In this document: positions 1 through 9,038 of the stretch, one piece after another
Position numbering within the stretch: the first letter of the stretch is position 1
Layout of the letters: each line of letters starts with the position of its first letter
NCBI GenBank assembly: GCA_019752635.1
Contig: JAIELX010000081.1
Location: forward strand, 35,507-99,506
Origin: Candidatus Obscuribacterales bacterium
GTDB lineage: Bacteria; Cyanobacteriota; Vampirovibrionia; Obscuribacterales; Obscuribacteraceae
Length of the DNA: 64,000 bases
Direction: 5' to 3'
The notes under the pieces: model-generated
What the model was told of the DNA's origin: nothing
Seen by the model: only the letters and a program-made list of their open reading frames with translations
Databases searched by the model: none
Made by a program: the position numbers and the translations under genes

Positions 1-1330
1 ACAGCAGATTGCACGACTCTACGTTTACTGGGGCAGACCGGTCGACGCCGAAAGCTATTACAAAAGGGCATTAGAAATCCTGGAAAGCCATTCCAACAAG
101 GAGCTTGTATCCCGCCTTGCCGAAGTGCTGGGCGAGCTAGCGGTGCTGTATGCACAGCAGTGCCGAACGCTGGAATCCGAGAAACTCCTGCGCCGCGCGA
201 TTGAACTCTGTGAAGATTCACGCTTTGCTCGCGCCGAAGATCTGCCGACACTACGCAATCACTTGGCCGATCTCTACGTTCAGACCAGAAGACTAAGAGA
301 CGTGACGGCCCTCTCCAAAGAGGTACTCGCATCGTGCGACGGCAAGAATTCCCATTCCGCGCGCACGGAAATGGCACGTGCATTCGGCAACCTCGCCATG
401 GTGGCAGCCTTACAGTGCAACACGGCCGAGGCACGAACAAAAATGATAGAAGCACTACGAGTTGCTGCACCCGGCTCGCCGCAATCACTTGCCAGCCAAA
501 TACAATTAATCCGCTTTTGCATAGACCGCGGTGAACGCAATGACGCCGAACAGCTACTCAACAAAACGATTGAGCAGTGCCTGCAAATTTGTGGCTCCGA
601 CAAGCCGGACCATGCGAACCTTCTTGAACTGGTGGCCTCAATCAAGCTTGATGATGGAGATTACGACAGCGTAATGAATACCATCAAGCAAATTACCAAT
701 ATTCGCGAACAGTGGCAAGGCAGCGACCATCCGTCCCATGCCGCAGCCCGCGTATTGCTTGCAAGGCTTTACATGTCCACCAATGCGCTGGACTATGCGG
801 AAGAAGCCTATCACAAGGCCCTCTCAAACATGGAACGCAGTCTCGGCGCCCATCATCATGAACTTGCACGCACGTTGTTGCTTCTTTCGGTGATTTACTG
901 CCGCAAGGAAAAACCGGCAGACGCCGGAGCCCTGACAAAACGGGCCTTGCGCATCTGGGAACGAGCAGTTCCGGGCGCCGACATAGCTCTTCTTCAAGCG
1001 CTTTGCGATGTGTCCGCAAATCGCTATTTTGCCACCACCGCCGAAGAGCATCAAATCATCAACGTGATCGATTCTCTGGTGCAACCGTGCATAGGCCTGT
1101 ATGCAAAGCGAGCGGTTTCCGAATTGACGATGTTGATCGAGGCACTTCTCAATACCGGTCGAAAAGGTTTTGCCGTGCAGCTAGCCGAAACGCTCTTCGA
1201 GGTTCTGTCTAAGGCGCCGGACGTTGAGATAATTCCGTCAAGTCAAAGTTCGCTTCAACGCTTGATTCAAGTCCTAAAGAACAAGGCGCCTGAATTGGCT
1301 ACAAGAATACCTTCATCACTGCTCGACTAA
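1..1330 (+). CDS. TPR-repeat protein, 5' end outside window
   Basis: The reading frame is open from base 2, so the start lies upstream of the window; at least 442 residues are present. The visible part is a helical solenoid of tetratricopeptide repeats. Repeats with the A-x-x-x-Y/L-x-x-A-L pattern are clear, for example YYKRALEIL near the start and AEEAYHKALSNMERSLG around bases 800-845, a type often seen in kinesin-light-chain-like TPR_12 arrays. No catalytic motif and no membrane segment are seen in this part. TPR solenoids mediate protein-protein contacts; the partner cannot be told. A very similar TPR style recurs at 14402-16939. Function unknown, family call secure. Confidence 0.85.
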   Translation, partial: QQIARLYVYWGRPVDAESYYKRALEILESHSNKELVSRLAEVLGELAVLYAQQCRTLESEKLLRRAIELCEDSRFARAEDLPTLRNHLADLYVQTRRLRDVTALSKEVLASCDGKNSHSARTEMARAFGNLAMVAALQCNTAEARTKMIEALRVAAPGSPQSLASQIQLIRFCIDRGERNDAEQLLNKTIEQCLQICGSDKPDHANLLELVASIKLDDGDYDSVMNTIKQITNIREQWQGSDHPSHAAARVLLARLYMSTNALDYAEEAYHKALSNMERSLGAHHHELARTLLLLSVIYCRKEKPADAGALTKRALRIWERAVPGADIALLQALCDVSANRYFATTAEEHQIINVIDSLVQPCIGLYAKRAVSELTMLIEALLNTGRKGFAVQLAETLFEVLSKAPDVEIIPSSQSSLQRLIQVLKNKAPELATRIPSSLLD

Positions 1331-1469
1331 TTCTCAGGAGCCCCCCGCGGCGATGGTCGCAGCGCCCGATCGATTTCTAATGCTAGATCGAACTCAAAAG
1401 GCGCAACTAGTGGAGTAGCCGCGCCTTAGAGATCGTTAGAAGGTCGAACCTGGATGGTCGAATAAACCT

Positions 1470-2033
1470 TTAGAGTCTGGGAGGCAGGATTTCGCTCCGG
1501 GAGTGTTCATGGACGGCGTCGATAACGCAGCTAAGAAAAGTGGTTAGACGGTCTTTGATCCGGTTGTGCATTTCGAGTACGTCTCGCACATCGCACAGGA
1601 ATGCAAAGCCTTTCTCTTCGTTGTACTCCAGCGGAATATAGTTGGCGTTTTGCGCGGGCTCTTCGCTGAGGAAATGCTCGAACTCGATCACTCCGCGCAA
1701 GCACAGGATGGCACCGGGAACGGCCGTCGGAGTCGATTCTTTGACTGCAGGGTCCCAGGACAGCCACAGTCCCGGCAATGTTCTATGAACCGGCAATTGG
1801 CCGGCGACTTTGTCGTCAATGTTTTCGGTGTCAATTTCATCCAGCTTCGAGCAAATGTCCTTACGCTCTTCCTCCAGATACCCGAGTACTTCACGATTAA
1901 TCCACAGAACGTCGTTCTCGGGAATGAGTCCTGCCAGCACGCGCTGAGTGTGCAGGAGACCAGTGCTTAGTTCAATCTTGCCACAGAGGACGCCGTTTCG
2001 AATTTCTACGAGTTTTTCCAAAAGTGAGTGCAT
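1470..2033 (-). CDS. hypothetical soluble protein, 187 aa
   Basis: I do not recognise this protein. It starts at ATG 2033, with a purine-rich stretch (GGGGGAAAG) about 10 bases upstream. The sequence is acidic to neutral and has no signal peptide or membrane segment. The N-terminal third looks helical (LLEKLVEIRNGVLCGK), the middle carries a tryptophan-rich LPGLWLSWDPAV, and the C-terminal part is again helical. It stands alone between the TPR gene, which converges on it, and the methyltransferase gene on the same strand. The open frame and codon use look like those of its neighbours, so it is probably real. Confidence 0.65.
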   Translation of the reverse strand: MHSLLEKLVEIRNGVLCGKIELSTGLLHTQRVLAGLIPENDVLWINREVLGYLEEERKDICSKLDEIDTENIDDKVAGQLPVHRTLPGLWLSWDPAVKESTPTAVPGAILCLRGVIEFEHFLSEEPAQNANYIPLEYNEEKGFAFLCDVRDVLEMHNRIKDRLTTFLSCVIDAVHEHSRSEILPPRL

Positions 2034-2182
2034 GTCCGTGCTTTCCCCCGGAACGAAACTGTTTGACTGGATGCCGATTTCGGGAATTTCGTGTGCCCCT
2101 GTTTACTAATTTAAGGAGTAAGGGTGAACAGCGTGTGAACTAGAGACGCGAATCGCATCAATCACCCACAATCCCCCGACGT

Positions 2183-2196
2183 CCCCCGTTCGGGGG
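2183..2196. repeat. GC hairpin downstream of the methyltransferase gene
   Basis: The 14-bp palindrome CCCCCGTTCGGGGG lies 53 bases beyond the stop of the minus-strand methyltransferase gene. It could form a short stem in that gene's 3' region. No T-run follows on the minus strand, so it is not a standard intrinsic terminator. Confidence 0.35.
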
Positions 2197-2248
2197 ATCA
2201 AGCAGCAACAGTTGATCAGCCATGTGTGTTTCGGCGCTGTTCCAGCTT

Positions 2249-3049
2249 TTACTCGGAATCCTGTTTTCCGGTGGTCGCTGAAGGCTTGTTCAAAGCAGCA
2301 CCGGTCATCGGCACAAAACGGACCGGTAACAGCGTTTCACGACTTACCTTGCCGGCAGAGTCTTTGGTGACCCGTTCCAGCGATTGTAGATTTTTTCCGA
2401 CCGGCACGAGCAGACGCCCCCCCGGAGCAAGCTGGTCGATCAGTGCTCTTGGAATGTGATCCGGGGCCGCAGTCACGACGATCGCGTCGAACGGCGCTTC
2501 TTCGGGCCAACCGGCGTAACCGTCGCCAATTCTGGCGTGCACGTTCGCGTATCCGAGTTCACGCAATGTGTCGGCTGCGCGCTTCCCCATCGCTTCCAGT
2601 ATTTCGATACTGTAGACGTCTTTCGCTAGCTTCGATAGGACCGCGGCTTGGTAGCCGGACCCGGTGCCAATCTCCAATACTTTTTCGCCCGGTTTTAGCT
2701 TCAACTGCTCGCACATGAATGCCACTATATACGGTTGAGAAATCGTTTGGTCCATGCCTATCGGCAGCGGATAATCCTCGTAGCTTTGAGCTTGGACCTC
2801 GGACGGCACAAAATGGTGACGCGGAACTTGCTCCATAGCAAGAATGACCCGCTTGTCGGAGACTTCCCTTGCAACAATCTGGCGCGCCACCATTTGCTTG
2901 CGCATTTCAGTAAATTCGTCGTTGGCGCTATCCTGTGCCCGGTGTGCCCCGCAAGAAGTTAGAACTGTAGCAAGCCCTGCGACCACGACAGTCCGTACGG
3001 CGACTTGTCTGCGCCGGACAAACAGTGTGCACCACTTACCCTTAATCAT
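2249..3049 (-). CDS. pcm: protein-L-isoaspartate O-methyltransferase with lipoprotein signal
   Basis: This enzyme transfers a methyl group from S-adenosylmethionine to L-isoaspartyl residues in damaged proteins and so starts their repair. The family hallmarks are present: MVARQIVAREV, the VPRHHFVP segment, the DQTISQPYIVA loop, and SAM motif I VLEIGTGSGYQAAVL. Before this core there are about 45 extra residues: a basic start, a hydrophobic stretch (VVVAGLATVLTS) and the lipobox LTSC followed by G. That predicts a lipoprotein, which is odd for an enzyme needing cytoplasmic SAM. The ATG at 3049 has AGGA five bases upstream. An internal start near MRKQMVARQ would give a classic cytosolic form. 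The enzyme call is firm; the location is inferred. Confidence 0.9.
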   Translation of the reverse strand: MIKGKWCTLFVRRRQVAVRTVVVAGLATVLTSCGAHRAQDSANDEFTEMRKQMVARQIVAREVSDKRVILAMEQVPRHHFVPSEVQAQSYEDYPLPIGMDQTISQPYIVAFMCEQLKLKPGEKVLEIGTGSGYQAAVLSKLAKDVYSIEILEAMGKRAADTLRELGYANVHARIGDGYAGWPEEAPFDAIVVTAAPDHIPRALIDQLAPGGRLLVPVGKNLQSLERVTKDSAGKVSRETLLPVRFVPMTGAALNKPSATTGKQDSE

Positions 3050-3190
3050 CCATTCCTGCCTGAGAGTATGCGCGTACCGGGAAGATTATTCCACATCGCC
3101 GACGTGCGCATACCTGCCAGACGTAAAAGTCTTGCCGAAGTTGCATTTTGGTCGAAACGTAAACTAGCGAGGGAGTGATTCAGGCAAAGA

Positions 3191-3595
3191 CTACCAAACC
3201 CATGGGTATTGCCCGGTTTTTCTCTTTCGGTAAACTGCCAGTTCACGCATTCGCTTATCGGTTAAGAATTGATCGGTCAACGCGCCAAGCTGTCGCCAGA
3301 CTTCGGACTCGAATCGATAGCTGATCATATCCATCGTAGTGCGCGGATTGGCCTGCAGCCATCCCTCGGGAAGCTGCTTGCTGTCGTTTAAGTCATCCGA
3401 AAGCAACGACATATTATTGTTGTTGCGCTGCATCGAGTGTGCCAAAAGGAGCTTGGTTTCCTGCGGCAGAACTTCCAGGTCGGCCAGGGAAATACAAGCC
3501 CTACGCTGTAGGTCACCGGAGAAAGCTGTCGCAACAATACGTTGCAAGCTCGCAAGGACTCCATGTTGACGTTGTGTTTGTTGAATCAATGTCAT
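3191..3595 (-). CDS. hypothetical protein, second gene of a two-gene unit
   Basis: This 134-residue protein is not one I recognise. It is soluble and mostly helical, with LASLQRIVATAF near the start, an Asn run (RNNNNMSLL) in the middle and a basic, Trp-ending C-terminus (RKTGQYPWVW). It begins 16 bases after the stop of the repeat protein at 3612-4085 on the same strand, so the two are probably co-transcribed. Its length and position suggest it works with that repeat protein, but no motif tells how. Confidence 0.65.
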   Translation of the reverse strand: MTLIQQTQRQHGVLASLQRIVATAFSGDLQRRACISLADLEVLPQETKLLLAHSMQRNNNNMSLLSDDLNDSKQLPEGWLQANPRTTMDMISYRFESEVWRQLGALTDQFLTDKRMRELAVYRKRKTGQYPWVW

Positions 3596-3611
3596 GACGT
3601 TCTTGAGCCTC

Positions 3612-4085
3612 TTAAGTTAATAAACCGTTCTCGATGCCCAATCGTGCTTGCGTCCGGCGAGCGCGATCTTGAACGTACGGGTTTTCGTCGTCTAGCAGAG
3701 CTTCCAGTATCAGTTGTCCGGTCAGCGGACTTTCAGCCAATGCATACCTGACATCGGCGTTCTCATCGTGCGACAAGTTGTCCACTGTGGACGCAGACGA
3801 ACTGCTATTCTGCGCCACAGCCGAACGGACGTCGCTTGAAGGATTATGCGACAACACCGATAGCGTGTCGGAACGGGTAGAGGGATTCTCCGCCACTCGT
3901 GCCTGCAAGGCAGGGTTCAACCTTCGCGAAAGCCGATCAAGCACACTCCAGTGCGTCCGCGCATCAGAAGCCAATCGATTCCTGGCTGCGACGAACGAGC
4001 TCCATTTAAGCTCGACGGCAAGTTTTACCAAAGGAAAGTCCGGTGCTCTATCGCTCCCGGAGGACGAGATTCTCGCAATATTCAT
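3612..4085 (-). CDS. LRV/HEAT-like repeat protein
   Basis: A 157-residue protein made of about four helical repeats of 23-24 residues. Each has the pattern A-x-N-P/S-S/T-x-x-x-x-L-x-x-L-x-x-D/N followed by VR or VQ: ARVAENPSTRSDTLSVLSHN, then SAVAQNSSSSASTVDNLSHD, then YALAESPLTGQLILEALLDD. This is the pattern of variant leucine-rich (LRV) or HEAT-like repeats, a protein-binding scaffold. No signal peptide. The start ATG at 4085 has TGAGG six bases upstream. A weak promoter-like pair (TTGAGC and GATAAT on the minus strand) lies about 100 bases upstream. First gene of a two-gene unit with 3191-3595. Partner unknown. Confidence 0.75.
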   Translation of the reverse strand: MNIARISSSGSDRAPDFPLVKLAVELKWSSFVAARNRLASDARTHWSVLDRLSRRLNPALQARVAENPSTRSDTLSVLSHNPSSDVRSAVAQNSSSSASTVDNLSHDENADVRYALAESPLTGQLILEALLDDENPYVQDRARRTQARLGIENGLLT

Positions 4086-4475
4086 AAATGCCTCATGTGT
4101 TTCTTTGAGGATTTATGAGCTCTGCCATACAAGCCGACATTCGCTAATGTAAGTCCGAGGAAATCCATTAAGTTCGAACGTATTTCTATTATCGCACAGA
4201 ACGCCTAAGTCCGCTCAAACCCGCAGTTGATGCAGATCTGCTCAGGGTAGCAGTTATTGGGTACGATGGGCGACGGACTAACGAACAGCATGAGTTCGAA
4301 CCACATTCGGTGACAGACTTGTTATCCCGCTTCGCTCGACCGCGGCGCTACTGAACCTCAATGCCCGGCATCCCCAACAGACGAGAACTGCTGTAATCCT
4401 TCTGTTGCAGTCGGTTTGGGACCCCGATCAGGCGGGCACATTGTCTTTATTGACTTCAGTGACCGGAGAAGCACA
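4086..4475. other. intergenic region between divergent genes
   Basis: This 390-bp gap separates the divergent repeat-protein unit and the WYL regulator. It should hold both promoters. The only candidate I see is a minus-strand GATAAT with TTGAGC 19 bases upstream, near 4190-4220. No RNA gene, repeat or convincing small ORF was found. Confidence 0.4.
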
Positions 4476-5486
4476 ATGGCCGACCGAAACGCACGGCTGG
4501 GCACAATTATCAGGCTAATAGCCCGCAAACCGGGCATAACGATGAGCCAGTTACACGAGGAACTGTCCGACGTCAACGTTAACATTACAGAAAGAACGCT
4601 AGCGAAGGACATTGCGCTGCTGAAGGCGGAGTACAAGCTATTACCGGACAAAGATCGCCTGCGCAACGGCTATGTTTTGCGGGGAATGTTCACCTTGTCC
4701 GATCAGGAAGCGTTGTTGACGATGGACGCTATTCATGCGTTTGGAAACCGCTTGAATGATCCGCAGGCAGAAAAAATGCTGGAGCGCCTCTCAGACTTGA
4801 TTCGAGAGAATCCCGAAATGATGCCACCGAATATGGTGCCTACCCGGGCGCTACGCCAGCATAATATCTACAAGAAGTCAGGACAGTCACGCGATCTCGA
4901 GCAAGGATTGCTTAACGCAATCCGCATGCAAAAGCCCGTCTCGATAGTCTATGAGACGCCTCGTATCGGGCATCCGGAAGAGAGCGAAGGATACCCGCTG
5001 CTGATGATATTTCACGAGCGAGGCTGGTACTGCATCATTCGCGATCTCAAACAAAAAAACTACCATCCTCGCAGAGTTGACAGAATCAAATCGATGAAGC
5101 TCTTGATCAATGGTGCAGCTAACAACTCACACGCTGCCGATGTGCGTGAGGCGCAGTTTCTGATTTCGTGCGGCTGGGGAATGACCTTTCCGCGAAACAA
5201 TGAGGACCTTCAGCGCAGCGAGGAAGAACCGGAAATTGCAGTTCGCTTTCACAGCACGATGGCGCCTTACATACTAGAAGCGGTCAATCGCCATCCGCGC
5301 GGCAAAGTCGTGCGTTTGAAAGACGGTACGGGCGATGTTGAGTTCAGAATCAGATTGTTAAATGCCAACGAGTTCGTTTTCTGGGTGCGTTCATTTGGAG
5401 CAAAAGCCTGGATCACGGCGCCGCAGGCCTTGATAGATAAAGAACGCGCTGAGCTGCGACGAATGCAGTCACGTTACAAAATGTAG
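4476..5486 (+). CDS. WYL-domain transcriptional regulator
   Basis: A 336-residue DNA-binding regulator. Residues 1-60 form a winged helix-turn-helix of the DeoR/HTH_11 type (LGTIIRLIARKPGITMSQL, then ITERTLAKDIALLK). A linker follows, then a WYL domain around residues 145-215 with GWYCIIRDL and YHPRRVDRIKSMKLL, and a C-terminal extension (WCX-like) around 235-330. WYL proteins usually sense a ligand, often nucleic acid or nucleotide, and repress or activate genes. The start ATG at 4476 is preferred over an in-frame codon at 4416 because GGAG lies 7 bases upstream. It stands alone, so its target is not evident; no phage-defence genes are beside it. Confidence 0.85.
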   Translation: MADRNARLGTIIRLIARKPGITMSQLHEELSDVNVNITERTLAKDIALLKAEYKLLPDKDRLRNGYVLRGMFTLSDQEALLTMDAIHAFGNRLNDPQAEKMLERLSDLIRENPEMMPPNMVPTRALRQHNIYKKSGQSRDLEQGLLNAIRMQKPVSIVYETPRIGHPEESEGYPLLMIFHERGWYCIIRDLKQKNYHPRRVDRIKSMKLLINGAANNSHAADVREAQFLISCGWGMTFPRNNEDLQRSEEEPEIAVRFHSTMAPYILEAVNRHPRGKVVRLKDGTGDVEFRIRLLNANEFVFWVRSFGAKAWITAPQALIDKERAELRRMQSRYKM

Positions 5487-5525
5487 GGTTTTTACCCTGT
5501 CGGGTACCGGCGAACACGGGCAGAA

Positions 5526-5531
5526 TAAGAT
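5526..5531 (+). promoter_or_regulatory. possible -10 box (TAAGAT)
   Basis: TAAGAT sits 27 bases before the GTG start at 5558, leaving room for a short leader that holds the ribosome site. The same hexamer lies before 49732, 56913 and 59481. No convincing -35 box is seen. Confidence 0.25.
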
Positions 5532-5557
5532 AAGCCCCCCTTTTGAGGTGCTACATA

Positions 5558-6655
5558 GTGACAGACGACGGACAGGGCTACCTCGATCGCATTCAGATTG
5601 CTACGCCATGCTCAGCGAAGTGGGAGGAGATGGAAGGCGACGACAGAAGTCGCTTTTGCAATCTCTGCAGCTTGAGTGTCTACAACATCTCCGACATGAC
5701 CACTAAAGAAGCCGAGAGCTTTCTCGCGGATCGCCTGCATCGAGGGGAAAGAGTGTGCGGTAATCTGTTTCGTCGGCAAGACGGCACAATTCTTACAGAC
5801 GATTGCCCGGTGGCGCTGCGAAAACTTCGTGACGCAGCGCGCTTAATGCGCAGAAAAGTGGCCAGCTTGCTGGCACTCTGTTTCTCGTTTATAGTCCCGG
5901 CGCGCGCGCAGCAACCAGAGGACACGCACCCCATCCGCGGCGACATAATGGTCCAGCCTCCCGTCAAGCGCCCTGCATTCGTCCCTGCGAAGGGACAGAT
6001 TTTGATGGGTGAGATGGAGGTAGGCAAAATAGCGCAACCACCCGTGAAGCCCCCATCCACAGATGGTGCGGGCGGAGTACCGGTGCGGCATACCCCGCCC
6101 GTCAGTTTGAACGTGAAGGGTAGCTTGATTTCTCATTCAACAGCCTTTTATGCTAATCAACGCGCAATCAATACCACAGCTATTCGCGCCGTTTCATCCG
6201 CGTCTTTGGACAGCAAAAACAATGAGCGCGAGCTTGAAGCTGCGCTTGCAAAATATCAGCAGAGCACGGGAGCGGCCCGGCGCGCTTGTTTGATAAACAA
6301 AGACTGCGAGCAGTCCCGAAAAGTTCACGCACTAGAAGCCTCAATTAGCCTTACAGCAGAAGGTAACTGTCTCTACTATCTTGGCCGCGCAAATGAAGCC
6401 GCAGCCAAGTTCGAGGATGCACTGCGCCAATTGGAAGACATTTCATTCGATTCCAAACCGGCGCTAGTAAACAAAATTTTCGGCAATCTCAATCAAGCTA
6501 AGCGTCTGGCAAAAGAGAATCTTGACACCGCCGCATTGAAGGAAAAACGCGGAACAATCTCAGTCACTTATTCCGAACGGGGGCCCGCCGCAGGTGGACT
6601 AGCCTGGCTCGGTTCTGATGACGGCATGTGCGAATTCACCGACCCGCTGATTTAG
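5558..6655 (+). CDS. Cys-motif domain protein with central membrane anchor
   Basis: A 365-residue protein with three parts. Residues about 10-50 carry a compact cysteine motif: PCSAKWEEMEGDDRSRFCNL, CSLSVYNISDM, then TTKEAESFLADRL and CGNLF; the C-x3-W-x2-M / RFC-x2-C pattern recurs in many uncharacterised bacterial proteins and probably binds a metal. One hydrophobic segment (VASLLALCFSFIVPA) around residues 100-115 is followed by ARAQ, resembling an internal signal anchor. The rest, rich in Pro and then helical with a TPR-like stretch (YYLGRANEAAAKFEDALRQL), would be periplasmic. GTG 5558 is chosen because GAGGTG ends 7 bases upstream. Function unknown; it may couple a cytoplasmic metal site to an outer part. 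Confidence 0.7.
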   Translation: MTDDGQGYLDRIQIATPCSAKWEEMEGDDRSRFCNLCSLSVYNISDMTTKEAESFLADRLHRGERVCGNLFRRQDGTILTDDCPVALRKLRDAARLMRRKVASLLALCFSFIVPARAQQPEDTHPIRGDIMVQPPVKRPAFVPAKGQILMGEMEVGKIAQPPVKPPSTDGAGGVPVRHTPPVSLNVKGSLISHSTAFYANQRAINTTAIRAVSSASLDSKNNERELEAALAKYQQSTGAARRACLINKDCEQSRKVHALEASISLTAEGNCLYYLGRANEAAAKFEDALRQLEDISFDSKPALVNKIFGNLNQAKRLAKENLDTAALKEKRGTISVTYSERGPAAGGLAWLGSDDGMCEFTDPLI

Positions 6656-6712
6656 TTAATACATCTGCTCTATTCTCGGAATGTCCAACGACGCTCAATG
6701 CTTTTTGCCGAA

Positions 6713-8002
6713 TCATTGAAGATAAATCAATCTTGATTTGGGATCTACGGTTAGGACCAGCCCTTCCAGGAAGCTGCTGCCGAGCAACGGGCGTGAATTT
6801 GTAGCATGGAGATCGCAGGATGCGGAGACATGTTTCTTCTCGATGCCTCCGAGTTGAATTGTATCAATCTCGAAGATGTATGAGTCTCGTCTGCCGCCTA
6901 CGCCGAGCGCTTCTCCGCGATTAGCCGATGTAGGCCGTGAAAGTCCCATACCCGCTATGTGTTTGTCGGAAAATGCAATGCCGGAACAACCAGTGTCAAG
7001 AACCATCGGGCATTCTCGCCCGTTCACTTTGGGCGTTACGATCATAAGCGCGCCTTCGCGATCAAAGTGAACGGAATTCGCGCTTTTCGGTAACGCAACT
7101 CCGTCGCCGTAAAATGTAATGGTTCTGCTGCGATCGTCGATGGTATAGGCCCGGTCGCCAAAGAAATCCTCCCCAAGCAAGCCATAGCTTAATGCTGAAT
7201 CTTCACCCTGGTTGTTCTTCAATACGGTATCGTTCTGCACATAAATCGTCATTGATTTACGAATGCCGCCAACGCTGAAATCAACTTCCGCTTCGGTTAC
7301 GCCCGTTTCGCCGCCGACACCAACTAGAGTTACGTTGCTTCGCTTCGTATTCAGGTTAATCCGAGCAGCTTCCAACTGACTGCTGGTGAACAAAGTCGTT
7401 TCCGCACCTGTATCAAACATCGCGTGAGCGGGTTGCCCGTTAATGAACACAGTGACGATCATGTGACCGCTTGCGGTGCGCGCAAATTTAGCCGTGCTGG
7501 AATTCGAACTTCCCTTACCGGTTATCGAACGCCCCTGTCCTTGCCTGCTCATAGCTGCACCTTGGCCCGCATACCGATAGGTCTGAGCGTAATCCGCCGG
7601 CATCTGAATTTCATCAGGAGGCTCGTCTGAATCCACGATCGCGAGCGTACGTTGTGCCGATGCAATCATTCTCGACTTCGGGAAGTTCGCGAAGATGAAC
7701 TTAAGGTACTGTTTGCACCGCTGCTTGTCGCCCAGGTTGTAGTAACAAATGGCTTGGTGCCAGCAGGCAAAAGGCGGATGTTCACGAGCCTTGTAAGCGG
7801 CTTCGAAGTAAGAAATGGCGGAGCGGTAATCACCATTCATCATCAACTCGATGCCCTTTTGCATATTCGTGCCACTCGAGGTTCCGTAAAGTTCATTTCC
7901 CCCGATCTCCGCAGCTGGTGAAGTATTAGGAAACACGCCGGAAAACAGGAACAGCAATGAAATGCTGAAGGAAATGGACAGCGCAAGTTTGCAGTTAAAC
8001 AT
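6713..8002 (-). CDS. exported TPR protein with two retropepsin-like aspartic protease domains
   Basis: A 429-residue exported protein. A signal peptide (LALSISFSISLLFLFSGV) leads into two or three TPR-like helices (residues about 45-115, with YRSAISYFEAAYKA). Two retropepsin-type domains follow. The first has MFDTGAETTLFTS near residue 195 and a GLLGEDFF hydrophobic motif near 275; the second has MVLDTGCSGIAFSD near 335 and PLLGSSFLEG near 405. Each DTG supplies one catalytic aspartate, so the two domains could pair within one chain as in pepsin. Such proteases act in the periplasm; the substrate is unknown. ATG 8002 is preferred to TTG 8005, with AGAG 8 bases upstream. Confidence 0.8.
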   Translation of the reverse strand: MFNCKLALSISFSISLLFLFSGVFPNTSPAAEIGGNELYGTSSGTNMQKGIELMMNGDYRSAISYFEAAYKAREHPPFACWHQAICYYNLGDKQRCKQYLKFIFANFPKSRMIASAQRTLAIVDSDEPPDEIQMPADYAQTYRYAGQGAAMSRQGQGRSITGKGSSNSSTAKFARTASGHMIVTVFINGQPAHAMFDTGAETTLFTSSQLEAARINLNTKRSNVTLVGVGGETGVTEAEVDFSVGGIRKSMTIYVQNDTVLKNNQGEDSALSYGLLGEDFFGDRAYTIDDRSRTITFYGDGVALPKSANSVHFDREGALMIVTPKVNGRECPMVLDTGCSGIAFSDKHIAGMGLSRPTSANRGEALGVGGRRDSYIFEIDTIQLGGIEKKHVSASCDLHATNSRPLLGSSFLEGLVLTVDPKSRLIYLQ

Positions 8003-8177
8003 CAATTCACTCTCTAACCCGACTTTGATGTTACTTCTTTGGTTTGGAGACCTTCGCGATACCTATAATTGTGCCCGGCCGCGGCAAAAACAGTCTACAG
8101 ATTCTAGCATAGGCAACCGTACCGAGATTGCAACGCAAGGGATACCGGCGCTTTCCGGCACAAACGCAATCTGAACG

Positions 8178-8978
8178 CTATTCCAACACGGTGAGCGCAT
8201 CACCGACGTTGATCACACCATTGCTTTCGTGTGCAAGATTCTGGCCAAAGTTTATCTTTCCATCAATCTTACGAAACCCCGCAAGCGTCCGCAGCGGCTC
8301 TTTGCCGATGGAGGCGTCTTCTTGATCGATAGTTACGATGACGCATCGCGTACAGGGCTTAACCACACGAAAAACGATGTCGTTAATACTGAACCGCTTC
8401 CATGAATCCTCTTCAAACGGTCCACAGCCCTCAATCACCAGATTGGGACGAAACCGATTCATCAGGACGGGAAACTCAAGTTTCTCGTTCAAGTCATCCA
8501 ATGACCCTTGCGAGATCATCATAAGCGGATACTGATCATTAAACCGGGAAACAAACTCTCTGTCAGGCAGGCGTTCCTCATCGACCCTGCGCCGAAAATC
8601 TTCTTTCATCATAACCAAGCGGCATTTACCGCCAAGGTACTTCTCGAACCATTCAGCAGCAGCATCACCCTGGTCGATTGCCGAGCATTCCTGCCCCCAT
8701 ACAATGCCTTTGGTGACTGGTCCGTCCTGAAGAGCACAGACTCTAAGCCCATCCATATCGGGCGCATCGAGCGACAGCGAGTTATCAGGATTTACTCGCG
8801 TCTTGATCAATGCCATAGAGGCAAAATCGCGTTGCGTAATTTGATGACCATCTTCTTTGACCAACATCCAGGCCCTGTCGTGCTTGAAGCCTTTTTCGAC
8901 CAGTTCCGCGGAATCGACAGTGATCCCGCCGCAGCTCTTGATCGGATAATAGTGAATGGCTGAAACTTTGATACTCAT
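8178..8978 (-). CDS. MOSC-domain protein, YcbX-like without ferredoxin domain
   Basis: A 266-residue protein with an N-terminal MOSC beta-barrel (VSAIHYYPIKSCGGI) and a C-terminal MOSC domain. The signature VVKPCTRCVIVTIDQEDASI carries the cysteine that binds molybdenum cofactor in the mARC/YcbX family. These enzymes reduce N-hydroxylated compounds. E. coli YcbX is about 100 residues longer because of a 2Fe-2S ferredoxin domain; that domain is absent here, so electrons must come from a separate partner. The gene is divergent from the phosphoribosyltransferase gene, 60 bases away. The family call is firm and the substrate unknown. Confidence 0.88.
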   Translation of the reverse strand: MSIKVSAIHYYPIKSCGGITVDSAELVEKGFKHDRAWMLVKEDGHQITQRDFASMALIKTRVNPDNSLSLDAPDMDGLRVCALQDGPVTKGIVWGQECSAIDQGDAAAEWFEKYLGGKCRLVMMKEDFRRRVDEERLPDREFVSRFNDQYPLMMISQGSLDDLNEKLEFPVLMNRFRPNLVIEGCGPFEEDSWKRFSINDIVFRVVKPCTRCVIVTIDQEDASIGKEPLRTLAGFRKIDGKINFGQNLAHESNGVINVGDALTVLE

Positions 8979-9038
8979 GGATGCACATTGCTCGCTATGT
9001 CGTCGGGTCCTGAGGATAACACGAGGGAGATTCTAAAG

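Noticed and set aside
1440..1470. tRNA-like T-loop (GGTTCGACC on the minus strand)
   Set aside because: The flanking stems and an acceptor stem do not pair, so it is not a tRNA.
3046..3246. 66-residue minus-strand ORF upstream of the methyltransferase
   Set aside because: It overlaps the ends of both neighbours and has no ribosome site or family pattern.
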